Shown here: positions 1 to 9,975 of the stretch, one piece after another
Position numbering within the stretch: position 1 is the stretch's first letter
Layout: every line of letters starts with the position of its first letter
DNA from: Tardiphaga robiniae
Lineage (GTDB): Bacteria > Pseudomonadota > Alphaproteobacteria > Rhizobiales > Xanthobacteraceae
NCBI RefSeq assembly: GCF_001618955.1
Contig: NZ_LVYV01000012.1
Coordinates: 496,001-560,000 of the forward strand
Reading direction: 5' to 3'
Length of the DNA stretch: 64,000 bases
Position numbers and translations under genes: made by a program
The notes under the pieces: generated by a model
Seen by the model: the letters and a program-made list of their open reading frames with translations, nothing else
What the model was told of the DNA's origin: nothing
Database searches by the model: none

Positions 1-89
1 CCCGGATCAGGCAGCTCCTGGACGCGTCCCACGGACGTCGCGTGATCGAGCCCGGCGCCAATGTCGAGGCCACGCGCGCGCCGGCCTGA
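1..89 (+). CDS. C-terminal end of an unidentified protein (partial)
   Basis: An open frame enters from the left edge (first full codon at position 3) and ends at TGA 87-89. The visible 28-residue tail ends in VEATRAPA. It is too short to assign to a family. It does not resemble the end of TolB, which often precedes pal. It runs in the same direction as the acyltransferase that starts 160 bases later. Confidence 0.5.
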   Translation, partial: RIRQLLDASHGRRVIEPGANVEATRAPA

Positions 90-179
90 CCAGCCGCGGG
101 CCACACTCTCGAATTTCCATTTCCATTCGTTTCGCGCGCCGAATAGGCCAAAAGGGTTAACCACATTGTGGCAGAACCT

Positions 180-208
180 TTGACAACTTTTAAGAAAGCT
201 TTAACCTT
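180..208 (+). promoter_or_regulatory. Possible sigma-70 promoter of the acyltransferase gene
   Basis: A perfect TTGACA lies at 180-185. Following it at 16-17 bases is a weak -10 candidate (TAACCT, 202-207). Start codon 251 is about 40 bases downstream. Only the -35 box is strong, so this is a tentative call. Confidence 0.35.
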
Positions 209-250
209 TCCTTACTCGCGTAGTCATGGCGTTGGTGCGTAGGAGACGGA

Positions 251-991
251 ATGATGGCTTCGGCCGATCAAGCGACTGAAGCTTCGAAGCGCAGCGATAT
301 TCTCGACCGGGTTGACTACCGTCTTGCCGAAACCGAAGCTGAGAAAGAGGCGATCTATAGCCTGCGCTATAGAGCCTATCTCCATGAGGGGGCCATCGAG
401 CCTCGGGCGGATCGCCGTCTCGCCGACCGTTTCGATGATTTGCCGAATTCATGGACTTTCGGGATATTCGTTGATGGCGAGCTCGCCAGTTCGCTGCGCG
501 TCAGCGTAGCGACGCCGGACAATCCGGAGACGCCCGCCGTCGATGCATTCGGGGACCTGTTGCGTCCCGAGCTGGACAAAGGGAAGATCATCGTCGACCC
601 GAACCGCTTCGTGGCCGACCCGAACAACCGCACCAAGTTTCCTGAACTGCCCTACATGACGGTTCGGCTGGGCTATGTCGCCTGCGGCTATTTCAAAGCC
701 GATATCGGGACGGCGACCGTGCGCGCCGAGCATCGTGCGTTTTATCGCAAGGTTTTCCTGCAGACGCCGATGTGCGAGCCGCGGCCTTATCCGACGCTGA
801 CCAAGCCGCTATGCCTGATGGCGGCCGACTACGCCTCGGTGCGCGAACGTATTTTTATGCGCTACCCGCATTTCCGCTCCAGTCTCTTCGAGCAGCGGGC
901 TCTGTTCGAGCGCAAGAGCGAGCCCCTGGCGCCGGATCTTCATTCATCCGAGTTCCATATCGCTCAGGCCGCGGTGTTGCCCCGCAGTTGA
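251..991 (+). CDS. N-acyl amino acid synthase FeeM-like / GNAT-fold acyltransferase
   Basis: A 246-residue soluble protein. The N-terminal half carries the pattern of the FeeM / autoinducer-synthase-like acyltransferase fold: YSLRYRAYLHEG near residue 36, then DRFDDLPNS, then a strand-turn FVDGELASSLRVS. RAEHRAFYRKVF follows near residue 157. Enzymes of this family move a fatty acyl group from acyl-ACP to the amino group of an amino acid; some relatives make homoserine-lactone signals. No signal peptide or membrane segment is present, so it should be cytosolic. The start ATG (251) is preceded by AGGAGA (240-245); a second ATG follows at 254. It lies directly upstream of pal with a 270-base gap. 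The family call is good; substrate and product are unknown. Confidence 0.65.
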   Translation: MMASADQATEASKRSDILDRVDYRLAETEAEKEAIYSLRYRAYLHEGAIEPRADRRLADRFDDLPNSWTFGIFVDGELASSLRVSVATPDNPETPAVDAFGDLLRPELDKGKIIVDPNRFVADPNNRTKFPELPYMTVRLGYVACGYFKADIGTATVRAEHRAFYRKVFLQTPMCEPRPYPTLTKPLCLMAADYASVRERIFMRYPHFRSSLFEQRALFERKSEPLAPDLHSSEFHIAQAAVLPRS

Positions 992-1261
992 GGGTGGAGG
1001 ATGGCGACGGTCCCATCGCCGGTCGTTGCTGATTATTCCAGCAGTCCCGCAGCGGGATTCCGCCTAAAACCAGCTGCTTTCTCAGAACCTTCACCGTCGC
1101 GCCACATTTGCCAACCATTAACCACGTCGTTGCTTTTTCGCGGCCTGTGGCTTTTGATCGGTTTTGGCAACACCTCATCAAGGTTGACGGAACGTTCGCT
1201 TAACCAACGCCCTGTAGACCGAATGACAGTTGGGTAAAGCGTGAGCGTGGAGGCTCCGGGA

Positions 1262-1756
1262 ATGAAGCATCAGATGCGAATCCTCCAGGGATTAAAACTG
1301 GCTGCAGTGCTGGCCGTGGCGCTGTCGATGGGCGCCTGCGCCAACAAGAACGGTTTGGGTGCCGATGGCGCGATGGCCAATGCCGCCACGCCGGGCAGCC
1401 AGCAGGACTTCGTCGTCAATGTCGGCGATCGCGTGTTCTTCGAGAGCGATCAGACCGAACTGTCGCCGCAGGCGATCGCGACCCTGGACAAGCAGGCGCA
1501 GTGGCTGCAGCAGTACAACCGCTACTCCTTCACCATCGAAGGTCATGCGGACGAGCGCGGCACCCGCGAATACAACATTGCGCTCGGCGCCCGCCGTGCC
1601 CAGTCGGTTCGCACCTTCCTGGCCTCGCGCGGTATCGATGCCAGCCGGATGCGCACCATCTCCTACGGCAAGGAACGTCCGGTCGCGGTGTGTAACGACA
1701 TCTCGTGCTGGTCGCAGAACCGCCGTGCGGTTACCGTGCTGAACGCTGGCGCGTAA
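1262..1756 (+). CDS. pal: Peptidoglycan-associated outer-membrane lipoprotein Pal
   Basis: A 164-residue lipoprotein of the Tol-Pal system, which ties the outer membrane to peptidoglycan and helps constriction at division. The signal peptide (residues 1-25) ends in a lipobox-like MGA-C with Cys26 as the lipidated residue. A short Ala/Gly linker leads to an OmpA-family domain from about residue 60: FFESDQTELSPQA, then the peptidoglycan-binding stretch GHADERGTREYNIALGARRA, and the end ENRRAV-like SQNRRAVTVL. I chose ATG 1262 rather than GTG 1241 because GGAGG (1249-1253) sits 8 bases before it and the signal peptide then begins properly. It is followed by a strong terminator and then cpoB. tolQRAB are not in the window. 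Confidence 0.93.
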   Translation: MKHQMRILQGLKLAAVLAVALSMGACANKNGLGADGAMANAATPGSQQDFVVNVGDRVFFESDQTELSPQAIATLDKQAQWLQQYNRYSFTIEGHADERGTREYNIALGARRAQSVRTFLASRGIDASRMRTISYGKERPVAVCNDISCWSQNRRAVTVLNAGA

Positions 1757-1771
1757 GCGACGTCTGATATC

Positions 1772-1815
1772 AAACAAAATGGCGTCTGCCCCCGGGGCAG
1801 GCGCCATTTTTGTTT
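1772..1815 (+). terminator. Rho-independent terminator after pal
   Basis: A long near-perfect inverted repeat: AAACAAAATGGCG with CTGCCCC pairs with GGGGCAG and GCGCCATTTTTGTTT. The 3' arm is T-rich and the 5' arm A-rich, so it could stop transcription in either direction. It lies 16 bases after the pal stop codon and separates pal from cpoB. Confidence 0.88.
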
Positions 1816-1920
1816 GGGGCAGGCGCCTTTGTCGCTGTCGAAAGTCACATTTTTGGCGTAGTGAAATCCTCATCGTGATGCGCGCCGATGGGGCGCGAAA
1901 CCGGTCATTTTCAGGCTCAA

Positions 1921-2934
1921 ATGTCATCCAGATCTCATTCGCTCGCCGGCGCTGCACTCGTCTCCATGCTGCTCGTCACGGCTTCGCCGGTTTGGGCGCA
2001 GTTGTTTGGTCAACCGGCTCCCCGTCAGCAGGGCTACGGCCAGCAGTCGGGCGACGACGATGCCGACCAGGGCTTGCAGATCGAGCGGTTGCAGAACCAG
2101 CTGCGGCAGCTCACCGGCCAGAATGAAGAACTGCAGTTCCGCAATCGGCAGCTTGAGGATCAGCTCCGGCAGTTGCAGGCCGGCGGCGCCCCAGCGGGCG
2201 CAGGAGGCCGTCCCAATGTCGCTGCCGCCCCGGTCCAGCAGCCGCCGATGCAGCAGGCTCCCGTGCAGCAGCCGGGCTACAACCAGCAACAGCCGCAGAT
2301 CGCGGCACCTGCACCAATTGCTCAGGATCCCGCACCGGCTCCTCGCGCTGGCCGTCGCAACGATGCGTTCGATCCCAATGCGAACCCCAATGCGCCGGGC
2401 GTGCCGCGCGCGCTGGGTGGCGGGCAGCAGCCGATGCCCGCAAACGCACCGGTCGGTGCACAGGGCGGCCGTGGGGCCGGCGAGCCGCTCCCGCTGGGCA
2501 ATGCCGCCCCGGGCGGAGCAGCGCCAGCACTGACGACCTTACCGCCGGGCGCGACCCCGAAGGACGAGTTCGATCTCGGCATCGGCTATATGCAGCGTCG
2601 TGATTACGCGCTGGCCGAAGAGACCATGCGCAACTTCGCCCAGAAATATCCCGGTGATCCAATGATTGCGGATTCGCAGTATTGGCTCGGCGAAAGCTTC
2701 TTCCAGCGTCAGAAATATCGCGATGCCGCCGAGATATTCCTGGGCGTGACCACGAAATACGACACTTCCGCCAAGGCGCCTGATGCGTTGCTGCGGCTTG
2801 GCCAGTCGCTGGCCGCGCTGAAGGAGAAGGAAGCGGCCTGTGCCGCCTTCGGTGAAGTGACACGGAAATATCCCCGTGCCTCGGCCGGCGTGAAACAGGG
2901 CGTGGACCGCGAGCAAAAACGCGTTAAGTGCTAG
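1921..2934 (+). CDS. cpoB: Tol-Pal system periplasmic protein CpoB (YbgF)
   Basis: A 337-residue periplasmic protein that coordinates peptidoglycan synthesis and outer-membrane constriction with Tol-Pal. A Sec signal peptide covers residues 1-27 (cut after VWAQ or VWA). A Gln/Leu-rich coiled coil (about 45-85, with IERLQNQLRQL) follows; it drives trimer formation in the family. Then comes a long Pro/Gln/Ala-rich linker (about 90-215). The C-terminal third has TPR repeats, opening with DEFDLGIGYMQRRDYALAEE and including YWLGESFFQRQKY. ATG 1921 is preferred because it places the signal peptide at the N-terminus; ATG 1888 would add 11 residues. The linker is unusually long compared with E. coli CpoB. 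Confidence 0.88.
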   Translation: MSSRSHSLAGAALVSMLLVTASPVWAQLFGQPAPRQQGYGQQSGDDDADQGLQIERLQNQLRQLTGQNEELQFRNRQLEDQLRQLQAGGAPAGAGGRPNVAAAPVQQPPMQQAPVQQPGYNQQQPQIAAPAPIAQDPAPAPRAGRRNDAFDPNANPNAPGVPRALGGGQQPMPANAPVGAQGGRGAGEPLPLGNAAPGGAAPALTTLPPGATPKDEFDLGIGYMQRRDYALAEETMRNFAQKYPGDPMIADSQYWLGESFFQRQKYRDAAEIFLGVTTKYDTSAKAPDALLRLGQSLAALKEKEAACAAFGEVTRKYPRASAGVKQGVDREQKRVKC

Positions 2935-2981
2935 GTGATCGACCCGGACAATCAGCCGGGTCGCAACCGGTTCTGACGCGC

Positions 2982-4013
2982 ATGTCCGACGACGACCAGT
3001 CGCCGATTTCGGCCCAGATGGCGAAACAGTTATTCGCTGACTGGGCGTCCGCGCCAGGATTAGTCCTTGCCGTGTCCGGCGGTCCTGATTCCGTCGCCCT
3101 GATGTGGCTCGCCGCGCGTTGGCGGCATGCGCTCAAACGCGGCCCTGACCTCACCGCCGTGACGGTCGATCATGGTTTGCGCCCCGAAGCGGCCCGCGAG
3201 GCGCGCGACGTCAAGCGCCTAGCGACCGCCCTCGGCATTCCTCATCGCACCATGCGCTGGACCGGCGCCAAGCCGAAAACCGGATTGCCCGCTGCGGCTC
3301 GCGATGCGCGCTATCTGCTGTTGGCCAAGGCCGCGCGCAGCGTCGGAGCATTCCATGTACTGACTGCCCATACCCGCGACGATCAGGCCGAGACCCTGCT
3401 GATGCGGATGGCGCGCGGCAGCGGCATCGCCGGCCTCGCGGGCATGGCGCGGCTGACCGAGCGCGACGGCATCCAGCTCGCGCGTCCCTTTTTACACATC
3501 GCGAAAGTGCAACTTGTTGCTACGCTGACCAAAGCGAAAATCGGCTTCGCGACCGATCCCAGTAACTCCAACCCAAGCTACACCCGCCCGCGGCTGCGGG
3601 CGCTGATGCCGGCGCTGGCGTCCGAGGGCTTCGATTCGCGAAATCTCGCCCGGCTGGCGACGCGGCTCCGGCGTGCCGACGCCGCGCTGGAACTGATGGT
3701 CGACGGGGCAGAGCGTTTTCTGGCACTGCACAGCCCGGGCAGGGTGCCCGAAGCCATCGATGCGGGAGCATTTGCGGGGCTGGCGGAGGAAATTCGCGTC
3801 CGGTTGTTGCTGCGGATGATCGATCAGGTCGGGCACGAAGGGCCGGCCGAGCTCGGCAAGGTCGAAACGCTCGTATTCGCCATGGTTCAGGCCGGGCGAT
3901 CGGGCGGAAAAGGTATTCTGCTGAAGCAGACGCTCGCCGGTGCCATGATCACGCTGACTCAGGACCGCCTGAGAATCGTTCCAGCGCCGCCCAGGCGTCG
4001 CCGCGCTGATTGA
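2982..4013 (+). CDS. tilS: tRNA(Ile)-lysidine synthase TilS
   Basis: A 343-residue cytosolic enzyme that uses ATP to attach lysine to C34 of the CAU-anticodon tRNA-Ile, changing both its codon and its amino-acid identity. The N-type PP-loop ATP pyrophosphatase motif SGGPDS lies at residues 32-37. VDHGLRPEA and the ATP-site stretch HTRDDQAETLLMRMARGSG follow, all diagnostic of TilS. ATG 2982 matches the family N-terminus. A GTG at 2928 overlaps the end of cpoB and would allow translational coupling with 18 extra residues. The gene lies between cpoB and ftsH, the usual order in this group. The C-terminal region is shorter than in E. coli TilS. Confidence 0.92.
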   Translation: MSDDDQSPISAQMAKQLFADWASAPGLVLAVSGGPDSVALMWLAARWRHALKRGPDLTAVTVDHGLRPEAAREARDVKRLATALGIPHRTMRWTGAKPKTGLPAAARDARYLLLAKAARSVGAFHVLTAHTRDDQAETLLMRMARGSGIAGLAGMARLTERDGIQLARPFLHIAKVQLVATLTKAKIGFATDPSNSNPSYTRPRLRALMPALASEGFDSRNLARLATRLRRADAALELMVDGAERFLALHSPGRVPEAIDAGAFAGLAEEIRVRLLLRMIDQVGHEGPAELGKVETLVFAMVQAGRSGGKGILLKQTLAGAMITLTQDRLRIVPAPPRRRRAD

Positions 4014-4246
4014 GTGCAAAGACGTACCTGTTGCCCCACGGTACCTTAACCACCGTGGGAAAACCCTGTCAGCACTGCCATTATTTGAACCGGAAATGCG
4101 CGTAGATGCGTTAAATAGTCCATCCCAGTTCCCTTGGCAGCGCCCTCGGTCGCACCTAGATTGTATCCGACCGACCCAGGGTGAACCCTTGTGGCGACTC
4201 ACAAGGGAATAAGGCCGCGATTTCGCGCGGCGACGAAGGAAGATCG

Positions 4247-6163
<1,917 letters not shown>

Positions 6164-6184
6164 AGTCGTCACATGCAAACATGC

Positions 6185-6213
6185 AAAACGCGGCCGAAAG
6201 GCCGCGTTTTTTT
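6185..6213 (+). terminator. Rho-independent terminator after ftsH
   Basis: AAAACGCGGCC, loop GAAA, GGCCGCGTTTTTTT: a perfect GC-rich stem with a seven-T tract, 21 bases after the ftsH stop codon. Confidence 0.95.
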
Positions 6214-6319
6214 GTTATCTGTAGCTCGAATGGAGCGAGGTACGATCCGGGCACTTAAACCTTCCTCAAACTTCCCTCGGCACTGTCGCCCGGCGCCCTT
6301 GATGCGCATTGGGGACTCT

Positions 6320-7516
6320 ATGCCAGCGCCGCTCACGATGACTTCGACACCCGAGCGTGGCCCAATTCCGCCGGCGCTGCTGCTCGTCTGCACGATCCTG
6401 ACGATGCTGCATCTCGCCTTCTTTCCGACCTTCTACGGTCGCGGCTGGATCTATGAAGACGGCCTCGGCTCGCCCACCGATTTCGTCAATGTGTGGTCTG
6501 CGGGGCGATTGGTGCTCGATGGTCATCCGGCCTGGGCCTATGACTGGGACATCCAGAAAAAGGTCCAGATCGCCGTCCTCGGTCAGAGCTATCCCGGCAA
6601 TTTCGCCTGGCATTATCCGCCGCCGTTCCTGTTCATCGCGGCACTGCTCGCGAAGCTGCCTTATGCCGTGGCCTTTGCCGGCTGGGCTGCGGTCAGCTTC
6701 GTGCCGTATCTGGCGGCGATGCGTGCGATCGTCGGTCGTCCCTTCGGCCTTTTATTGGCTGCGGCTTTTCCGGTGGTGATGACCAACGGCCTTGTCGGGC
6801 AGAACGGATTTCTGACAGCGGCACTGATCGGCGGCATGCTGGTGCTGCTGCCGACGCGGCCGATCCTGTCGGGCATCTGTCTGGGCCTGCTCAGCTACAA
6901 GCCGCAATACGGATTTCTGTTTCCGCTGATGCTGATCGCGGCGTCACAATGGAAGGCCTTCGTCAGCGCGGGCATCACGACCGTGCTGCTGGCCGCGGTG
7001 TCGTGGCTCGCTTTCGGCACGGAGAGCTGGCAAGCCTTTATCCACTGGATGCCGATGTTCTCGCAGGCCTTCCTCACCGAAGGCCGCGCGCCATGGGGCA
7101 AGATGCAGAGCATCTTCGCACTGGTGCGCTATTTCGACGGCAGCGAGCCGCTGGCCTGGACGTTTCAGTGGATCATGATTGGTGCCGTCGTATCGGTGCT
7201 GGTCCCGTTGTGGCGCAGCAGTGTGCGCTACGAGCTGAAAGCCGCAGCGCTGGCAGTCGGCGCCTTGCTCACAACGCCCTACCTTTTCCTGTACGATGTG
7301 ATGGTGCTTGCGATTGCCATCGGCTTCATCGCCCGTATCGGTCTCGCCGAAGGCTTTCGCTGTCATGAACTGCCGGTTCTCGGCCTCGCAGCTGTGCTGC
7401 TGATCGCCTATCCGTTCATCGGCGCTCCCACGGGCTTTGGCGCAACGCTGCTGGTGGCAGCGTTGATCGCCATGCGCGCGCGGGAGGCTATTCGCTCCAC
7501 GCCGAGTTCAGGATGA
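6320..7516 (+). CDS. GT87-family (DUF2029) integral membrane glycosyltransferase
   Basis: A polytopic membrane protein of about 398 residues. After a short cytosolic tail come about ten hydrophobic segments, with the pattern of GT-C fold, polyprenyl-phosphate-sugar-dependent glycosyltransferases of family GT87. An acidic motif after the first helix (YEDGLGSPTDFVNVWSAGRL) and HYPPPFLFIAALLAKLPY are typical. Relatives include mycobacterial mannosyltransferases; the substrate in alphaproteobacteria is generally not known. ATG 6320 follows GGGGA at 6310-6314; ATG 6302 and 6338 are alternatives. Its last 29 bases overlap the 3' end of the convergent HD-domain gene, so the two mRNAs are antisense there. 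Confidence 0.7.
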   Translation: MPAPLTMTSTPERGPIPPALLLVCTILTMLHLAFFPTFYGRGWIYEDGLGSPTDFVNVWSAGRLVLDGHPAWAYDWDIQKKVQIAVLGQSYPGNFAWHYPPPFLFIAALLAKLPYAVAFAGWAAVSFVPYLAAMRAIVGRPFGLLLAAAFPVVMTNGLVGQNGFLTAALIGGMLVLLPTRPILSGICLGLLSYKPQYGFLFPLMLIAASQWKAFVSAGITTVLLAAVSWLAFGTESWQAFIHWMPMFSQAFLTEGRAPWGKMQSIFALVRYFDGSEPLAWTFQWIMIGAVVSVLVPLWRSSVRYELKAAALAVGALLTTPYLFLYDVMVLAIAIGFIARIGLAEGFRCHELPVLGLAAVLLIAYPFIGAPTGFGATLLVAALIAMRAREAIRSTPSSG

Positions 7517-8129
7517 TGCTGCAGAAATTCCCGCGCTTGTAGGTGGGGTCGCGGAGGTCGAGCACGTCAGCCTTGACGTTGCCGAAGGTGGTCTCCGGCT
7601 TGTGGATCGTCCCTGCAGCGAACGCATCGATGATCCCGTTCTTGAAGTCATGGCCACGCGGATGACACGTGCACACTTCGTGGCGCTGATGTTCGGTGAA
7701 GGCATCGTACTCCAGACCCAAGACGTCCATCTCGACGCCTGCGGTCACCAGCGCCACCACGGGCCGCTTGTGCTTGGGAATGCCCGGTGTCGTGTGAAGC
7801 GCGATGGCGTCCCAGACATCGTCGATATCGCGCTCATCGATCCTGTGGCTGCGCAGAAATTCCGCGGCAGCATTTGCGCCATCGACTTCGAAACGTTCAT
7901 CCTTGCTCGCATAGGACGCCTGCAGGCCCATGTCGTGAAACATCGCGCCAACATAAAGTAACTCGGAATCGACCTTGAGGCCCTTGCGCTGCCCGGCGAG
8001 CGCGCCGAACAGGAAAACCCGATTGGAATGATGATACAGAAGATCGCTTTCGGTATCGCGCACCAGCTGATCGATCTGGCGGGCGAGGGCGCTGTCAGGG
8101 ACTTTGATGCCGGCGATGGTCTTGCTCAT
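7488..8129 (-). CDS. HD-domain hydrolase
   Basis: A 213-residue cytosolic protein. The metal-binding HD pattern is visible: histidines 33-34 in YHHSNR, His65-Asp66 in MFHDMGL, and a further His in AIALHTTPG. The layout resembles the cyanamide-hydratase-like branch of HD proteins, but the reaction cannot be fixed from sequence. The start is supported by GGAG upstream in AAGGAGCATCCC ATG. It is transcribed away from the GlxA-type regulator (171-base shared upstream region), so that regulator is a reasonable candidate to control it. Its 3' end overlaps the convergent glycosyltransferase gene by 29 bases. Confidence 0.75.
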   Translation of the reverse strand: MSKTIAGIKVPDSALARQIDQLVRDTESDLLYHHSNRVFLFGALAGQRKGLKVDSELLYVGAMFHDMGLQASYASKDERFEVDGANAAAEFLRSHRIDERDIDDVWDAIALHTTPGIPKHKRPVVALVTAGVEMDVLGLEYDAFTEHQRHEVCTCHPRGHDFKNGIIDAFAAGTIHKPETTFGNVKADVLDLRDPTYKRGNFCSIILNSAWSE

Positions 8130-8300
8130 GGGATGCTCCTTGCACTGTGCTATGATGCATTCGTTGTCGTCCGGGGGCTGTGTCCTCGCAATCGCGCCGC
8201 GCCCTGCAAAGCTGCCATTCGCCCGTGATTTCCTGCCGGCAGGCGACTATCTGTTCCGTAACGCTTGGGTTCACTGCCATCGATGGAATGAAGCATCACC

Positions 8301-9260
8301 ATGAAGACCGTTGCTCTTGCGATCTTTCCGGGCGTCCAGTCGCTGGACGTAGCCGGTCCGCTTGATGTGTTCATGGAGGCCAATAGCTTCGTCGCGCCGG
8401 GCGACGGCTACGACATCACACTTGTCGCTGCAGACTGCGCGCCGCTGCGTGCATCGAACGGCCTGAGAATATCCGCCGATCTGGCGTTCAACGATGCAAG
8501 GAAGCCCTGGGATCTGGTTCTGGTGGCCGGCGGGCCAGGGCTGCCGACGGCGGAAGCCGACCCGCAGCTTACAGAATGGCTGGCCAATGCGGCGCTCCAG
8601 GCGGGGCGTTATGGCTCGGTCTGCACCGGGGCATTCGCGCTCGGCCATGCAGGCTTGCTTGACGACAAGACTGTGACGACGCACTGGCAGAATGCGCCGC
8701 TATTGGCGCTGCGTTTCCCCAAGGCGCATGTCGAGTTCGATCGCATCTATAGCCGTGACGGCGCGCTGGTGACGTCGGCCGGCGTCACCGCAGGGATCGA
8801 TCTCGGTCTCGCACTGGTCCAGGAAGATCATGGCGCGGACGTTGCGCTGGCCGTGGCCAAGCGTCTGGTTGTGGTGGCGCAGCGCCAGGGTGGCCAGTCG
8901 CAATTCAGTCCCTATCTGGTGCCGCCGGCCGAGCCGGACTCGCCGATCGCGCGAGTCCATGCCCATGTGATGGCTCATCTGCGCGATGCGCACAGCGTCG
9001 ATGAACTGGCCGATGTGGCGGGCATGAGCGCGCGCACCTTCGCGCGGGTGTTCAAGCACGAAACAAAGATGACGCCGGCAGATTTTGTCGAGGGCGCCCG
9101 GATCGACACGGCGCGTAACCGTCTCGAAGGCAGCGATCTGCCGCTCAAGGTCGTGGCCTATGAATCCGGTTTCACCACCGCCGAACATATGCGTCAGGTC
9201 TTCGTGCGACGACTGGGTCTGACGCCCAGCCAGTATCGGGCCAGCTTTCGTGCGGTCTGA
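8301..9260 (+). CDS. GlxA-family transcriptional regulator (DJ-1/PfpI domain plus AraC-type HTH)
   Basis: A 319-residue regulator. Residues 1-190 form a DJ-1/PfpI amidotransferase-like domain starting TVALAIFPGVQSLDVAGPLDVF, with the nucleophile-elbow cysteine at residue 108 (GSVCTGAFAL). In GlxA-type proteins this domain senses a ligand or is catalytically inert. Residues from about 215 hold two AraC helix-turn-helix motifs (VDELADVAGMSARTFARVFK, then VVAYESGFTTAEHMRQVF). Known relatives (GlxA, ArgR of Pseudomonas, GbdR) respond to nitrogen compounds. It is divergent from the HD-domain hydrolase, the most likely target along with itself. Confidence 0.85.
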   Translation: MKTVALAIFPGVQSLDVAGPLDVFMEANSFVAPGDGYDITLVAADCAPLRASNGLRISADLAFNDARKPWDLVLVAGGPGLPTAEADPQLTEWLANAALQAGRYGSVCTGAFALGHAGLLDDKTVTTHWQNAPLLALRFPKAHVEFDRIYSRDGALVTSAGVTAGIDLGLALVQEDHGADVALAVAKRLVVVAQRQGGQSQFSPYLVPPAEPDSPIARVHAHVMAHLRDAHSVDELADVAGMSARTFARVFKHETKMTPADFVEGARIDTARNRLEGSDLPLKVVAYESGFTTAEHMRQVFVRRLGLTPSQYRASFRAV

Positions 9261-9266
9261 CCCTGC

Positions 9267-9452
9267 TCAGGCGAACTGCAAGGAAGAGACCGGATCGCTG
9301 GCTGGGAAACTGTCCATCAGCGCTTCGTTCAGCATCACGTCGAGGCGGCGCCGGGCGATCTGCTCCGTCGTCTCGAACGCCGTGAGCGCGCTTGCGGTCT
9401 CCACGAAAGCGTTGAACTTGGTTCTCTCAGTGCTCGTTGCAAGGTTCCGCAT
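9267..9452 (-). CDS. Small conserved protein with DSFPASDP motif
   Basis: A 61-residue protein, soluble and without cysteine. The C-terminal motif ALMDSFPASDPVS marks a family of small alphaproteobacterial proteins of unknown function with LDEALEESFPASDP-like tails. I prefer ATG 9452 because GGAGG (9458-9462) lies 5 bases before it; ATG 9464 would add four residues but overlaps that site. It converges tail to tail with the GlxA-type gene, with 6 bases between the stop codons. No function can be assigned. Confidence 0.55.
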   Translation of the reverse strand: MRNLATSTERTKFNAFVETASALTAFETTEQIARRRLDVMLNEALMDSFPASDPVSSLQFA

Positions 9453-9464
9453 GGCATCCTCCAT

Positions 9465-9677
9465 CGATTGATGACGATGTTCTGCGCCTCACGGTGCTTT
9501 CGGACAACGAATCGCATCGTTCAGAAACCGCCAACGATCCCGCGGTTCCGCCACGCAAGCGGTTGTCCACTGAACCAACAGCCACGCCCAATTTGTTGCG
9601 TCCGGCCGCCATGGTCGCTTGACACTTCACCGCGGATCGCACCAAATGTAGATGTCACGGTCCGCCATGTCGCAAGA
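9465..9677. other. Intergenic stretch upstream of the nrd leader
   Basis: No coding frame with family features is visible. This stretch should hold the promoter of the cobalamin-riboswitch transcript on the plus strand and that of the small protein on the minus strand, but no convincing -35/-10 pair was found by eye. Confidence 0.4.
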
Positions 9678-9850
9678 TTTGGTGGCTAAGAGGGAAGTCG
9701 GTGAAGACGCTGTTTTGCGTCATATTCCGGCGCTGCCCCCGCAACTGTAAGCGGTGAGTCTGTTTCAATTGAAGTCACTGATGCCGCAAGCGTCGGGAAG
9801 GCTGAAACAGACGACGACCTGCGAGCCAGGAGACCTGCCGCGACACCAGA
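9678..9850 (+). promoter_or_regulatory. Cobalamin (adenosylcobalamin-type) riboswitch upstream of nrdAB
   Basis: All main landmarks of the B12 riboswitch appear in order. Stem P1 pairs TTTGGTG (9678-9684) with CACCAGA (9844-9850). The early core is TAAGAGGGAAGTCGGTGAA (9687-9705). The conserved CCCCCGCAACTGTAAGCGG is at 9736-9754. A peripheral helix GTCTGTTTCA (9758-9767) / TGAAACAGAC (9803-9812) encloses the GTCACTG and GGGAAGGC segments. The B12 box AGCCAGGAGACCTGCC is at 9824-9839. Cobalamin binding in this class normally lowers expression of the downstream gene. The 125-base stretch to nrdA contains GGCCCC (9932-9937), which could pair with GGGGTC just before the start codon and hide the ribosome site. 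Confidence 0.93.
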
Positions 9851-9975
9851 ACGTCCATGGGCGGGGTGTCCCAGCGGTCGCTTGCAGGCAATGCCGGCGG
9901 ATTTCCGCCGTGTATTTTGCAGCGTCCTTTCGGCCCCAGCCCCCATTGCTTGATGCATCACACGGGGTCTTGCCG

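Noticed and set aside
9754..9975. Open frame extending nrdA upstream by 74 codons
   Set aside because: It begins inside the cobalamin riboswitch core, and its translation has no similarity to RNR; ATG 9976 is the sensible start.
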